In this document: positions 1-12,005 of the stretch, in pieces
Position numbering within the stretch: position 1 is the stretch's first letter
Layout of the letters: each line of letters starts with the position of its first letter
Origin: Hymenolepis diminuta
Taxonomy: Eukaryota; Platyhelminthes; Cestoda; Cyclophyllidea; Hymenolepididae
Length of the DNA: 64,000 nt
NCBI GenBank assembly: GCA_900708905.1
Contig: CAADRB010000009.1
Span: 349,168 to 413,167, forward strand
Reading direction: 5' to 3'
The notes under the pieces: model-generated
Database searches by the model: none
Seen by the model: the letters and a program-made list of their open reading frames with translations, nothing else
Told to the model about the DNA's origin: nothing
Translations under genes and position numbers: made by a program

Positions 1-2038
1 TAAATCATAAATAAAATTTAAGTTGCCAGAAGTGAAGTGAAGTTGTCTGGATTGAAAGAACAGTACTCTTTCTCTTTTGTGCAGAAGTTGTGTAGCCTTA
101 AAGATATCGACCAAAACTCTTTGTGTTTACTACCGCATGCTTACCTTGAGTCAGATATATTTGAATACGAATGCGCCATGAATGTGTGATTTTCGACACA
201 GAGAAGACTATAAAAAGGGCCGAAAAACCGGAAATTTCCACATTTTCCTTCAATTCTCTTTGAAGAATGGAATGCTGCTTTCTTAAAGTTTCAATAAAAT
301 CGGCTTCTTTTTAGACGAAAAATTGAGAGATCTCGCCTTCTAAAATTACCAAACCTTTTAAGACTGATGGCATGCTTAATTCTAAAGAGTTTTTGGGAAA
401 TACTGTTTTTGTTAGATTTTGCAATGCGTAGCCTCTTATATTTGTTTAATACCACTTTATGACGATACTATGATATCTGGGCTCTCAATGTCGGACCACA
501 TGATGAACTCCTATTGAGACACCACCATTTAAGTATGAATGACCTACCTCTGTCGTCAAGACTGTCCAGTTTGTGCATCTAATCGGTCGTAACTGATACT
601 ATAAAATACGATATGATCGAGATAGGACGCCTTCTCTCAAGATTCTTTCACATTCGTAACAGATAGCAATATTTATCTAAACATCTGATTTGAACTAATA
701 GTTTAGCCGTATTCGTTAGCACACTACTTTAAAATTGCCTAAATGTGTCCCTTTGACCACTTCCTTTACCCTAATTATCGATATAAAATTACTACACCTC
801 AGTGTGATTTCTTTTCTTTCAATATTATCCTCACAACCTGACCTCATTTTGATGTCAGTGTAAATATAATGACATATGTTAACTTTAAATCTCAATTAAA
901 TGTCGGCTATTTTTCTATTTCTAAAATAATTTTCGGACGTACTCTTTCTGCTTTCCATTATATACGTTTGCCTCATCTCGTTCTTTGGTGATTAAATCTA
1001 CTTAGTTAAAGGCTTCTTCCTATTACCCTAATTAAAGAACGTATTCTGGACTTTCTGCACTAAGATTAGTCCTCCACTTTAGTAATAAGATACAAAATCT
1101 GGGCACTTCATTGAAAATCAAACTTTGACTCCAACTGAACTTCAAAACAAACCTTCCCATCCAGTGCAAGGAACTACTTTACAGTTTCAACCTTCAAATA
1201 TTGCTTCTAGTTCTCCCAATACTGCTCCAATTCAGCATTTTAATATTGAATTTGATGTCAGTGGGTTTAATTAAATTTTAAAGAGATAATGATGCTGAAA
1301 ACCACCAGTAATGTTTAAAAAGAAGCTTTATCAATATGCATCGCTTATTTTATTTGCAAAGCGGAACCATTTTAAAATGAACATTTTTTATATCAGATGC
1401 TGCGTGATTATTTGGAGCCTGATCATTGAAATGGCCCTAATATTGCATTGATAATTTTTACCCCTTCAGTTAGGAGATTTACTGAGTTCATCTCTAACAG
1501 GTAACTACTATTAAACCAAGTTCTATTTACGTATTTGCATTTGAAGTTTCCAATTTAATCCCGTAAATAAAATGACTTAACAACGATTACAAAGAAAGCC
1601 AAAAAATGTGTCAATTGAAAGAGAACTTTGAAATGACAGTTAAATAGAAAAAAAAATTTGATGCTATCTCTCTTACTATAAAACATCCGAAACTATCGTT
1701 CACCTAGTAGCATTGTTCACTGAATTAAAACAAGTAGAGTAGTTCAGTTAATTACAGTAATATTTATTCAATTGCCTTAATGAATGTCGGAGCCAATATT
1801 GATTTTTCCACATGCATTTAGCGATATGAATTCCATCTACTTAGAGCGCTAATTTAATTTCATCTTTGATAAGTTAATTTTTAAAGAAAAATTCCCCTAT
1901 TAATTTCGCATTAACCTTCTGATCCTCGATATTTCCCCTCTTCCCTTTAACCTTTCTTAATAGAAAATCTGATATTGATTTTACTTTCATGTCCCTAAGT
2001 CAATATCTGAACCAGGTCTGTGTAGGTACCATAACTGA

Positions 2039-2051
2039 CCCCCCCCCCCCC
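2039..2051. repeat. Poly-C tract
   Basis: Thirteen consecutive C on the plus strand in an A+T-rich setting. Confidence 0.9.
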
Positions 2052-3903
2052 TGTCACCATTCTACCTATCTATTTCTACCTGCCTGTCAACCGCAGTTTC
2101 CCAATAAAGACTCGTGTATCGTTCCTTATCACTTTACATTTTTACAACATAGCCCGCAGCAGGTATAAAGTGAAAGATAACGGAGTGCCAATAGTTATCA
2201 CTATCATTATTAATCACATCAGAAATATGTAGATACCTAGAAACGGTAAAATACTTAAGATATTTTAGGACTAACGATAAAAGAACTTCGAATGGGAATT
2301 ATCTGAGTTCTGGAGCCTTCATCCTCACCGCTTTCTTATGTATATCTATCTTCTGGTTTACTCTGTTCCCATAACGTGTTATTTTTTTTTTGCGAAACGT
2401 TCATATGACAGGATTGCATATGTTTTAAGGATCATCCTTCGCTGTAAAGAGAATTGATCAGTTTAGGGATTGTTTCTCCATTTGTGGAGACCAATCCTAC
2501 AATACCCCTTCATTTTCCCCACATCGAATGTTTACTGCAGTTTTCCTTCTCCTACGCCCTTCATTAATACGAGGTGCTGATTTCTTCATAGGATTCAACA
2601 TTCAAATTTTGATAGCTTTTTCATCGAAAATCCGTTTGGTAGCTTTGTTACGATATTACGGTCTACATTTCTGTCAAGGTGAATATGTTGTAATGAATAA
2701 TTATTGAATATTTTCCCTTGACGAAAAAAATTATATTTTGTGTTTTCTCCCATTTTTTGTATTAATTATTGTGAATTACGTTATACTGTGCACAGTCCGA
2801 GTTTAACTAATAAGAAATTTTCGCTAATAACAATAAGAATTTGTGTTTCATTTCATTTCAGCTTGTAGCTTTCCAATGCATACTTTCAAATATGTGAAAA
2901 TTCACGATTTGAGATTTTAGTTCTCAACTTGGTAAAAAGGACTTATTTAAGGTTTGCCTTTTCTTGTTATGCCCTTTGTTTTTATTTATGAGGTTCCATT
3001 CATTAGAAGCTCAGACGAATAGAATGCTGGATTGGGGGAAACATCTACTGTTCTTGCGTCAATAACTTTCCAGTATTCATTTGTCAAAATGCCGATTAAA
3101 ATCAGACATTTTTATGCTTAAAATAAAAGCGCCAGTATAGATACTGGAGTATCATATAGTGGAATATCAAAAGAAAGCGCATTCTTTGGTCAATTAGACT
3201 CTCTCTGGCATTATCATCTTCATCGTTGAATGTGGTATCTTGTCTTGTCTCCATTAAAGCCACATCTACCGTTAATGAACTTAGTACCAACGGTCAAAAT
3301 AAAATATCTAGCATTGTACTGAACAACAGAATTACACGCAAAATGATGCATGAAAGTTTACTGTTCCTAATGTATGTATAAATGATTTCCAATGATAGTG
3401 GCAGCTCTTAGTTGACTTGTGGGGATTAATGAATGAGGATAGCGCATCAATAGATGGCACATGAGGGAATGAAGGCATTCATATGATTAGTTCCGCTTAC
3501 TAGAATTTATCATCTGATTTGCCCGCCAGTTTCTGTAAATTTAATGACTAAAAGTAAGTTGTCAAACGCCTAACACCTAAATGTAATATGTTTCCAAAGT
3601 ATTGAACCCAAGGGCAATTATTTAAAGTGTATCCATCTAATGCACTGACTTAACTTCGCTTTTAATTAGTTCTTTATGAACCCATCTATCTTTGATTCTA
3701 ATTAACCTTCTGACCTTTAGCTATTCAACCTTTGACCTAACCCACGTAATCTGCTAATGTTGATGCAAATTTCTGTCGCTAATAAGCTGACTTGAGCTAT
3801 AAGGCCATGTTCTGTTTGTAAAGTATTGGGACACTCGGAAAACCTTGAAGGATGACTCTGTGGCCTTACCAAAATTACTCTTTATTGATTGATAAATGAT
3901 AGA

Positions 3904-3990
3904 TAGACAAACAAGGTAAACTTGGCAACAGGGGGAAATCAATCATACTCGAGTCGCCATCTCCCAAAGGGAGTTATCATGTAGCCAAAT
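3904..3990 (+). repeat. Dispersed repeat C, copy 1
   Basis: Similar over about 70 bp to 16636-16705: CAGGGGGAAATCAATC, then TCGCC, CTCCCAAAGGGAGTTATCAT versus CAAGGGGGAGTCAATC, TCGCC, CTCAAATGGGACTTATCAT. Confidence 0.5.
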
Positions 3991-6510
3991 ACTGGACAAC
4001 TGGATACTACACCACTCGTAACTTATCTAAATATGATTGGTGACCGAAACCGGTGTATTATATGAATAATCGATCAAACCACGAGATCGGACACTCATGC
4101 GAAACTTACGCCAGTTCTGCTCGGGCGCCATCCCAAACTTCTACGTCATCGATTTTTCCTTATCTATCCCTTTCTATCGAATATAGTTTTAAAAAGAACT
4201 TCATTCAAAGGGTTTTATTTCTTCTTTTTTACTTTAAACCACATAGGCCGAAACAAACTTATTCATTCATGTTCTAATATCAGTCGTTTTCAAGGCCGAA
4301 AACTGACTGTGTCCACGTGTTTTCGACTGGTGGCCCTATTGAAGATGAAGCATTAGATGGTCGTTTTAATATAAAAAAAGATCAAAAGCAGCAATAATGG
4401 GTCAATGGATATAAGCATTTCCCTCTCTTTAACTTCTCTGACACAACATGTAGATGAAAGGAACTGTTTTTTTTGTTTACCCTGCAAAATAATCATGTGA
4501 ATTAAATTATAAAGTGCTCAAACATAGCTGATTTACTTTAACAACTTAAATATTTAAAAGTTAAATAAATTAATTTCATTATGCGTACGTTAACGAAAAA
4601 ACATGCCGACTTAGTGAATAATACACCCTGACCCTAAAGGCAAATATCGAAATACGCTTGAGCGTATAAAGCTATCAAAGTTGATCGAAGAAATCTCGTG
4701 CACACTAGAACATCCGGAAAATGAGCATATGCTACCGATCGGGTAGCGAGCAAGCGCAGTCATGCGCGCAGAGGCCTTCCAGCCAATCAATGATCAATTC
4801 TCAAAGATTAAGCATTTGTGAAGTTAGCCATATGGTTGTAATAGACTTTCTACCGCTATAGCTTTTGTATTCTTGCTACTTTGGTCGTAGCCTAGTATAT
4901 TTTGGCGGTAATTTATACTAGAGGGCTCAGCTAAATGCTAATTGTACTCTTCTGCAGTTAGTTGGACTTCTAAGAGGATTATTAAGGTTTATCCAAGTGC
5001 TTATTCGCGTAGTATTTGCTGCACACTATTATGAATTATTTGAAAGGACTTAAATCCGGAATATTGCGAACGTTGGGTCAATAAATATAAAACTATTAAT
5101 ATACAAAACGGTCCTAGTAAACTTTCGTTGTAACTGCTTATATTATATTCAATTCCATTGGAACAGTGATAAATTAAACTTGTCGTATTCAACACAGGAT
5201 TCTTAGATCTCAGAAAAAGATCATATTATTTTGAGAATCGCGATTAATCAGAATATCCTTTTATGGTATTTTGTTGACATAAGAGTCTTGGAAAAACATA
5301 CGTGCCGAATAAAGAAAGCATTATAATCCATGTTGGTAAAATTGGCTCAATTTCGTACATCACTACTCTTTTCGTGTTGTTGCCTAGCCAGTAATTCTAA
5401 ATGCTTCAACAAACTTGACTTTTGTGTTTATCTATTTCTCAATTTACGTAAACAAGAAATGCTTTTGGATATTTGATATTTAATCCATGTTTATTATTTC
5501 AACCAATTCATATTCCTATTTCAGTAATGAGCTTTTTAACCTTGTATGCATTCGAAGTCGACGTAAACAGCAAATTTGGTAATAATGTGCTATTTTAGTA
5601 GGAGGAAATTTATGGCTGCAGCTAATTGATTTCCTCGCCTCTTTTGGAGTCAATAAGGGAAGTGACTCCCCTTTCGGACTAACACATTCCACACCACTTC
5701 CTTTCTACCTTCCCCACATAAAAATAATTGCTTTCCACACATGCAAATATTCCGTGTTACGCAATTATCAAATGCCAATTTAAACAAAAATAACAACTGA
5801 TGGAATGTAGAAATAACTCTTTTATGGCTGATTAGGAGATTTTGAGTTTAAAATTCTGCAAACAGGAATAAAATTTTATACAAATAGATAGAAATAGAAT
5901 GAAACGATTTTAGCAACTGAATTATTCAGTAACATATTTGGAAACTTATATTACTTACCAGTAATCGTAGACAAATAAGATCCCAACCGAAATTTAACGA
6001 TCAATCACTGTATTATTTTATTTACAAAATGCGGCTTGTTTCAATGGGTCATGGAAATACAATACTTAACCTAATTCTAAACCACTTATTGAAATAAATA
6101 CTCATACCAAAGCCAATAATCAATAAGTGAATGCACAAGGCGTTCTAGTTTGTAATCTAACAAACCATGCTATCGAGTCCTGTGATTTCGGCTTCACAGA
6201 GGACTTAAGCTCGTATTGTGCTGCTAAGACTTTAATAATGAACATATATTTTGACAGAAATGTTTTGAAATGGAACACAAACACATTATGCATGAACTGG
6301 AGCCGCAGAAGTCGAATCACTCATGAGTGACATCTAATACAGATCATTTCTCAACTTATATTTAATTTTTCTCTTCTTGAGTTGGCTTATTTTGAAAAAA
6401 CTGCGTTTTCAATAAATATAAACAGTGTTTTTCAAAATAGGGGGTTAGTATTAATAAGTAAATGTTAATGCTGGATTGAGTTTGCAGGTAAGTCGAAGCA
6501 TTAATGAATG

Positions 6511-6846
6511 TGCTATAGCCAGCAGTTGTCTATCAGCATTTAGTGATTAGAAATGATTGACTGACGATAAGATCTCCACTATAGTGTCCACAGGTGGTCC
6601 CGATGTGTTTTTACGTGTTTGTACATAGATACCTAGACAGATGTCGATCATCATGCCAAGATACTGACAACGACACATGACTGGCGTCTAACAAAGAAAT
6701 GCTTTGTCTATAAACCCAATTTACAAATTAATAAATGGGGAGTGGCTTGCCCGCCACCTCTGGACTGATCCGGCGATATGAGTGACTGGACTTATTTCAT
6801 CTATCCAATCGATGTGGGCCGGCAGATTTTCTTTCACGTTATTACG
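6511..6846 (+). repeat. Dispersed repeat A, copy 1
   Basis: Direct-orientation match to 8176-8406. Shared blocks include TGCTATAGCC(A/G)GCAG, TGTCTATCA, GACATGACTG-like, a GTGGC/GCCAC hairpin (6742-6757), ACTGATCCGGCGA(T/C)ATGAGTGACT and a terminal CACGTTATTAC-like block. Copy 1 carries about 100 extra bases near its left end. No open frame and no recognised element name. Confidence 0.75.
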
Positions 6847-8175
6847 GAATGAAAGTAATCTACAAAGTTTATTTTGCGTAAAGTCGATTATTTCAAAGAA
6901 ATTTCAAGCAGGATTACTTTTTGGACAACTGCCGAACTTTTAATTTCCACAAAAACTAACAGACATCACTTTGGCCTTTTTCTTTTATGAAACTGAAAAA
7001 TAAAGTCCAAAATTGTAGTGCTTAACGTTTTCCCGGGATGAGTAATGCCCACTTCATCCTTATCGATAAGTGGCACATACAATTCAGAAAAGAGCATGAA
7101 TCGAGTATGAGCCTGTTGCAAATGACTGAATTGTAGTTTGACGCAAAAAATGTTCAGTAGGAAGAGGAAGCACCTGAGAGATTCATTCGATTAAGGTTGA
7201 GCCAATAGAGGGAAAGATGGTTGTTGGATTAACGAAAATCGAGGTCGCCAATTTAAGTGTTAAGAGAAATAGCTAGCAGCAAACTGTAGACAATCACAGT
7301 CCTAAATCAAGCAGAAAACGAAGAGTTGAGTGCCAACCAAAGTCTTTTTTTAATAGAGAGGTCAGAAGAGAACTAAGAGAGATTGGGAACAGAGAAAATG
7401 AAAGTACAGTACTAGACATGAGAGATTTGACGAATTGAAAGTAAACGATGACTGATCGGTTAAAAAGGCAAACCATTAAGGTTAAAGTACTTATTTTAAT
7501 TGGGTGACATCGATATAAATAAAATCCGACATATGTAGCTCAGATGGGTATCAATTCGTGTAAACAACATCGATTAGAGTATTTTACCGACTAAGTTTTT
7601 GTTAATAGGAAAAGAGAATCATGAATAAAATCGAAAAATAAAACACGAATAAACTATTTGCTGGAAGAAATATTAATTATTTCCCCTCCCCTCCCCCTCT
7701 TAATGCGTCTTCTATTAATAAACTTGTAATTTCCTTCCTAATTCCCAGTGATAAAAGACACTTTGTAATTAGGCCTATTTGTTTAAGCCGATACCGATAG
7801 AGGTTGAGTTTTGTTAGTACACCCGTTTACTATAACGTGCCTGTTGTTCTGCTGTGGGTTATTGGCTTCCGTGTTAATTAGATATATTACCGAGTTCCCT
7901 AGATTGGTTTGCTTTGCGAAACTACTACCAGGACTTCTAGTTTATTACGTTATAATACTATTTATGTAAATTTACCTAAAAGCATTTACGGTGTAAAATC
8001 CAACTGTTTCGTCATCATAATTATGTTTGGTTAATTGAACTTAAGCGACTTCGATCAGCACAAGTGGGTTGATTAGAGAAATATCGAGAAGAGCATGAGT
8101 AACCACTATTATTCGAGTGGTTCAGAATGGACTTTTTTGTGTTTTTATATTTCCTCGTAATTAAAAAGGCAGTTC

Positions 8176-8406
8176 TGCTATAGCCGGCAGATGTCTATCA
8201 ACACATGTCGGTCATCACACCGGGACACCGACAACGAGACATGACTGACGTCTTACGAAGAAATGTTTTGTATATAAACATAATTTACTTATTAATAAAT
8301 TAGGGTGGCTTGCCTGCCACCTCCGAACTGATCCGGCGACATGAGTGACTTGACTTATTGCATCTATGATCGATGTGACCTCGATAGATATTTCAACGTT
8401 ATTACA
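8176..8406 (+). repeat. Dispersed repeat A, copy 2
   Basis: Partner of 6511-6846. The hairpin is kept as GGTGGC (8304-8309) with GCCACC (8316-8321), one base pair longer than in copy 1. A weaker, more diverged trace of the family may lie around 9200-9360. Confidence 0.75.
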
Positions 8407-10037
8407 AGTTCATTCCTGAATTTTTCAATAAGTAATTCCTAAATAGGATCGTCGATCCATAAAATGCTCCATTACTAATTTGCACTCTCATATTAAATAA
8501 AAAAGCTAACTTGTCGACTTTCTTAAGAAATGATTATGAAATGGTACTTGTAACTTTGTAGTGAAACTTACCAAATATTGTTACTTGAGGTTATAAAGAT
8601 TCTTTCCACTATATTTTACTTGATCTGTTCAGATATAAATGCATTTTTCGTCTTAATAGCATATAACCGATTGATGTATAGTATTTGTTGAAATTAATGC
8701 ATTTTTATGTTAAAGCCTCAAAAATCTCACCAATTCAAAAACATTTCTGAGAAGAAAATTCATAAGAAGTTTCTTTCAGCACTGAATCATGCATACTTAT
8801 TTAAGCATAATGAACAGCCAAGTATTCCTGATATTATCAACTCGACGTCAGAAATGCAGCAGTCGCGTATTTACGAGAGTCATACGGTAAACGACTATGG
8901 AAAATTAAATCAAGAATATCTTGTCTTTAAGTTCGCACTTCTTTATTCTATTGTCTGGTTTGGTATGAATATCAAAACCCCTAACAACTTTTCCTAAACA
9001 TAAATATTTATTATCTCATCAAACGTTCTCTGTTTAAATACTGTGATATAGTGTTCATCAGAATCGCCATTAATATCCTTTCAGACTAAAAGACGGAGAA
9101 ATAATTAACTTATGAAATATAAATGATAGGAATCCGAGAGAACAAAGTTTATTGTTACAATGTTTATGTTTTGGTTTCGGATAATTATTCCCCACAGGTT
9201 GTCTTCAAGGTGTCAATCATTCTTATCAAAACGAGGACGCACATAGCTACTGATATCTTGACAGTTATTTGTGACTGATCTCTCGACATCGACAACATGA
9301 ATGCAACTTATATTCTTATAATAACTTGGCTTACCCAGTTGATGAGTGAAAAATAGGTGTTATATCTTTTCAAATTAAAATGATTTAAAATTAATTATTA
9401 AGATTGCAAATTAAACAAAATCAGTGTTTATTAAGCCAGCTATAAATCGATAGCATCTAATGGGGATATTCACGCCAATTCATGAAAATCACATTATTTC
9501 AAGATCATATAATCTCGAAACAATAGCAGTATGTCATATTATGACTGAAGCAATTGTATTATTAATTTATATATATGTATTATACATATACACACAATTA
9601 TATGTATTTCTTCTTCTTTTCGTTTGCTGTTAATTTATACAACTTTTCGAAAATTACTAAAAGGGTTCGTCACTCATTTTGCATACTTTATAAAAAACAA
9701 GTATAAAGTATACGTTTTATGCCAGTATATGGTTTAATGATATATCTTCAGCCATGCTTCCTTAGTACTGATCTTCTAAAAGCAACAGATTGAATATTAG
9801 TTTAAAGTTGTCAATAATTTGGCAGATTTTTGCCTTGGCCAATAAGTATCGGAAGGTTTGTATCACCTTTCGCGCGGTGTTTGAGGTATTTTGGATCTTA
9901 AATGACCTCTCAGGATGATCGAAGTTCGCCCGTGAGTTCTAATCTTTAGTAACGAAAACCGGGCATATTTTTATGTTTCAGAAGATCATGTCTCTTTTAT
10001 GTGCTTCTTTAATTTTTCATTAATGTAAGTTGTTGCA

Positions 10038-10063
10038 ATGACAGGATTCTCAGCTGGAGATCT
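10038..10063 (+). CDS. HDAC6: Candidate first coding exon of HDAC6
   Basis: The exon beginning at 10326 needs a partner ending in phase 2. An ATG at 10038 opens a nine-codon frame (MTGFSAGD plus two bases) followed by a GT at 10064. Splicing 10063 to 10326 keeps the frame and places Leu directly before TALFYHNDM, where family members begin domain 1. A better-looking donor two bases later (10066, GTATGT) would leave phase 1 and break the frame. The call rests on phase only. The true first exon could be elsewhere upstream, or the message could be trans-spliced. Confidence 0.3.
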
Positions 10064-10325
10064 GTGTATGTAACCAAACGACTATATGTGTTATTTATTA
10101 AATTAAATTTTTGTTTTTTTTGTAATTTTTGAAGAGAGTTCGTCGACATTTTCGCCAAAGGTATCCTTTCGGAGACGAAGATGTTCAGGTTGTATTTGCC
10201 GGTCTAGGAATAAGTAGCGTAAGTTTTTTATCCATAATGGTCATTTTTAATAGGGTTTCCAACGGCGATTCACTTTTAGTCGTCGGTAACTTTATCGAAC
10301 TGTTCTTTATACGATTTTCTTATAG

Positions 10326-12005
10326 TACTGCTTTATTTTATCATAATGATATGTTAAAACATTCCAATCCATTACATAATGAATGTCCCGAATGTCCAGA
10401 TAGATTGAAATTTACTTTTCAACATTTGAGTGAATATGAACTACTCAATCGTTGCCTTTTAATACAAGTAAATTTTATTTGTAATTTCATCAGTTCGGAA
10501 AATTTAGCCTTCAGCTATAGGAAATGAATTATTACTGATGATTCACGCACAATCCTACATTGATGCAGTCGCTTCAACTGAAGGAATGTCTGACAATGGT
10601 AGACATCAATTCATGCAAAAGTTCGACTGTGCCTACTTTAATAAAGTTAGTAGAAACATCGATAAAATCAATTATGAGTTCAGGATACTAATACTGCAGC
10701 GAGATTGGCAGCTGGCTCATTAACTCATGCAGTTGACATTGTGACACGGGGAGATGTTCGAAATGCCTTCTGTCTTGTCAGGTAGGAAAAATTCAAGCAG
10801 AGAGAATTACATATATTTTTTTCAGACCTCCTGGTCATCATGCGATGAAGGACGAAGGCTGTGGCTACTGTATCTTTAATAATGTCGCAATTGCTACTAA
10901 ATATGCTCTAAATCAGCGTGTAGCAAACAGGTTAGTGTAGCACTTATTTTCCCCACGCTGCGTTACTAAACTAAGTGGTATTTTGTTTTCTTATAGAATA
11001 CTGATAGTTGATTGGGATATCCACCATGGTCAGGGAACTCAGTATGCCTTTTACAATGACCCAAGGTGTGTTAACAGCGAAATTTCTTTATATTCAGGCG
11101 TCTCCCTAATCACTATAGGTCCGTTACTCTTGTTTGTCTTTTAGGGTTCTCTACTTTTCCATTCATCGACATGATAATGGTGAATACTGGCCATCTTTGC
11201 GAGAATCTAACTATGATTTTGTGGGTCGTGGTCAAAGCTATGGGTACAATATCAACGTCGCACTTAATGGAGTACGAATCGGAACTTTATTGTTATATTA
11301 TTAATTGAAATTACTTTCTAAACTGTTTTCCGTTGACTTTAGAAAAACTACTCAGATATTGACTACCTGACAGTATTCAATGTTCTACTAATGCCAATAG
11401 CTTACGAGGTTATTATCCTCATTTAATTGCATTTGCTTCAATATCGTAACATTTTTTACCGATTTTCGCTAATCTCTTTTTTTAGTTTGGTCCTGATCTC
11501 GTAATCGTTTCAGCCGGCTATGACTGTGCTTTAGGCTGCCCATATGTAAGGTGCCGTTACTACTTTTGTTATACAAGTAGTAGTTTATTTAATGAAGATT
11601 TCTTTTTTTAATAGGGTGGTTTTAATCTAACTCCAGCTGTTTTTGCTCACCTTACAAGTCGACTGATGGCTCTCGCTGATGGGAAGCTCATTTGTGCTTT
11701 AGAGGTAAGGTTCCTTCAAGTTTCCATATTTCCTAGGGAGGTTATGGGTTGGAAACCCTCAGTGATTGTGTTGCTCAAACAGTTTCTGCACTATTGGGCG
11801 ATCCATTACCAACACTTGATCCTCTCAAGCCGTTGCATCCTGGGCAAGTGAATAAGTAACTTATCTTGTAATTTGTTTGCAGAACTCGAGAGGCCATAGG
11901 AAACTGTGTATCCGTTCTACGAACGAAATGGAAATGTCTTGGCGTATTTCCAATTAATCAGTCTCTTCCTTTGAAAGATATGAGTCCTTTTACTATAAAT
12001 TCTTG
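10326..12005 (+). other. HDAC6: HDAC6 deacetylase domain 1
   Basis: Eleven exons encode the first arginase-fold deacetylase domain. The N-terminal part reads [12 protein letters not shown], followed by ECPECPDRL. The catalytic histidine pair is in [16 protein letters not shown]. Zinc ligands are in [10 protein letters not shown] and in SAGYD, and the catalytic tyrosine is in LEGGYGLE. The substrate gatekeeper position, seven residues after the zinc aspartate, is Tyr (GCPYGG), whereas vertebrate HDAC6 domain 1 has Lys there. The Asp of the usual GDP is Cys. All zinc and general acid-base residues are present, so activity is expected; the substrate range may differ. Confidence 0.9.

Larger units (their letters stand above)
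1..10037. other. Long region without a supported gene
   Basis: Both strands carry only short scattered frames, none with recognisable protein similarity or a convincing chain of splice sites. Contents I can name are repeats A and C, the poly-C tract and TA-rich simple sequence around 9565-9605. A 96-codon Lys-rich frame (8707-8997, +) ends in a hydrophobic stretch, but its length is within chance for such A+T-rich sequence. Confidence 0.6.

Noticed and set aside
6736..6830. Possible hammerhead ribozyme in repeat A
   Set aside because: The block has CTGAT but not the CTGATGA and GAAA core in the required arrangement.
8707..8997. 96-codon plus-strand frame upstream of HDAC6
   Set aside because: No similarity, no splice context, and a length expected by chance in A+T-rich sequence.
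10135..10218. Open stretch with an AG acceptor and a strong GTAAGT donor just before HDAC6 domain 1
   Set aside because: With the strong donor it ends in phase 0, but the next exon (10326) needs phase 2; the other frames hit a stop or need a weak donor. It may belong to an alternative 5' transcript.
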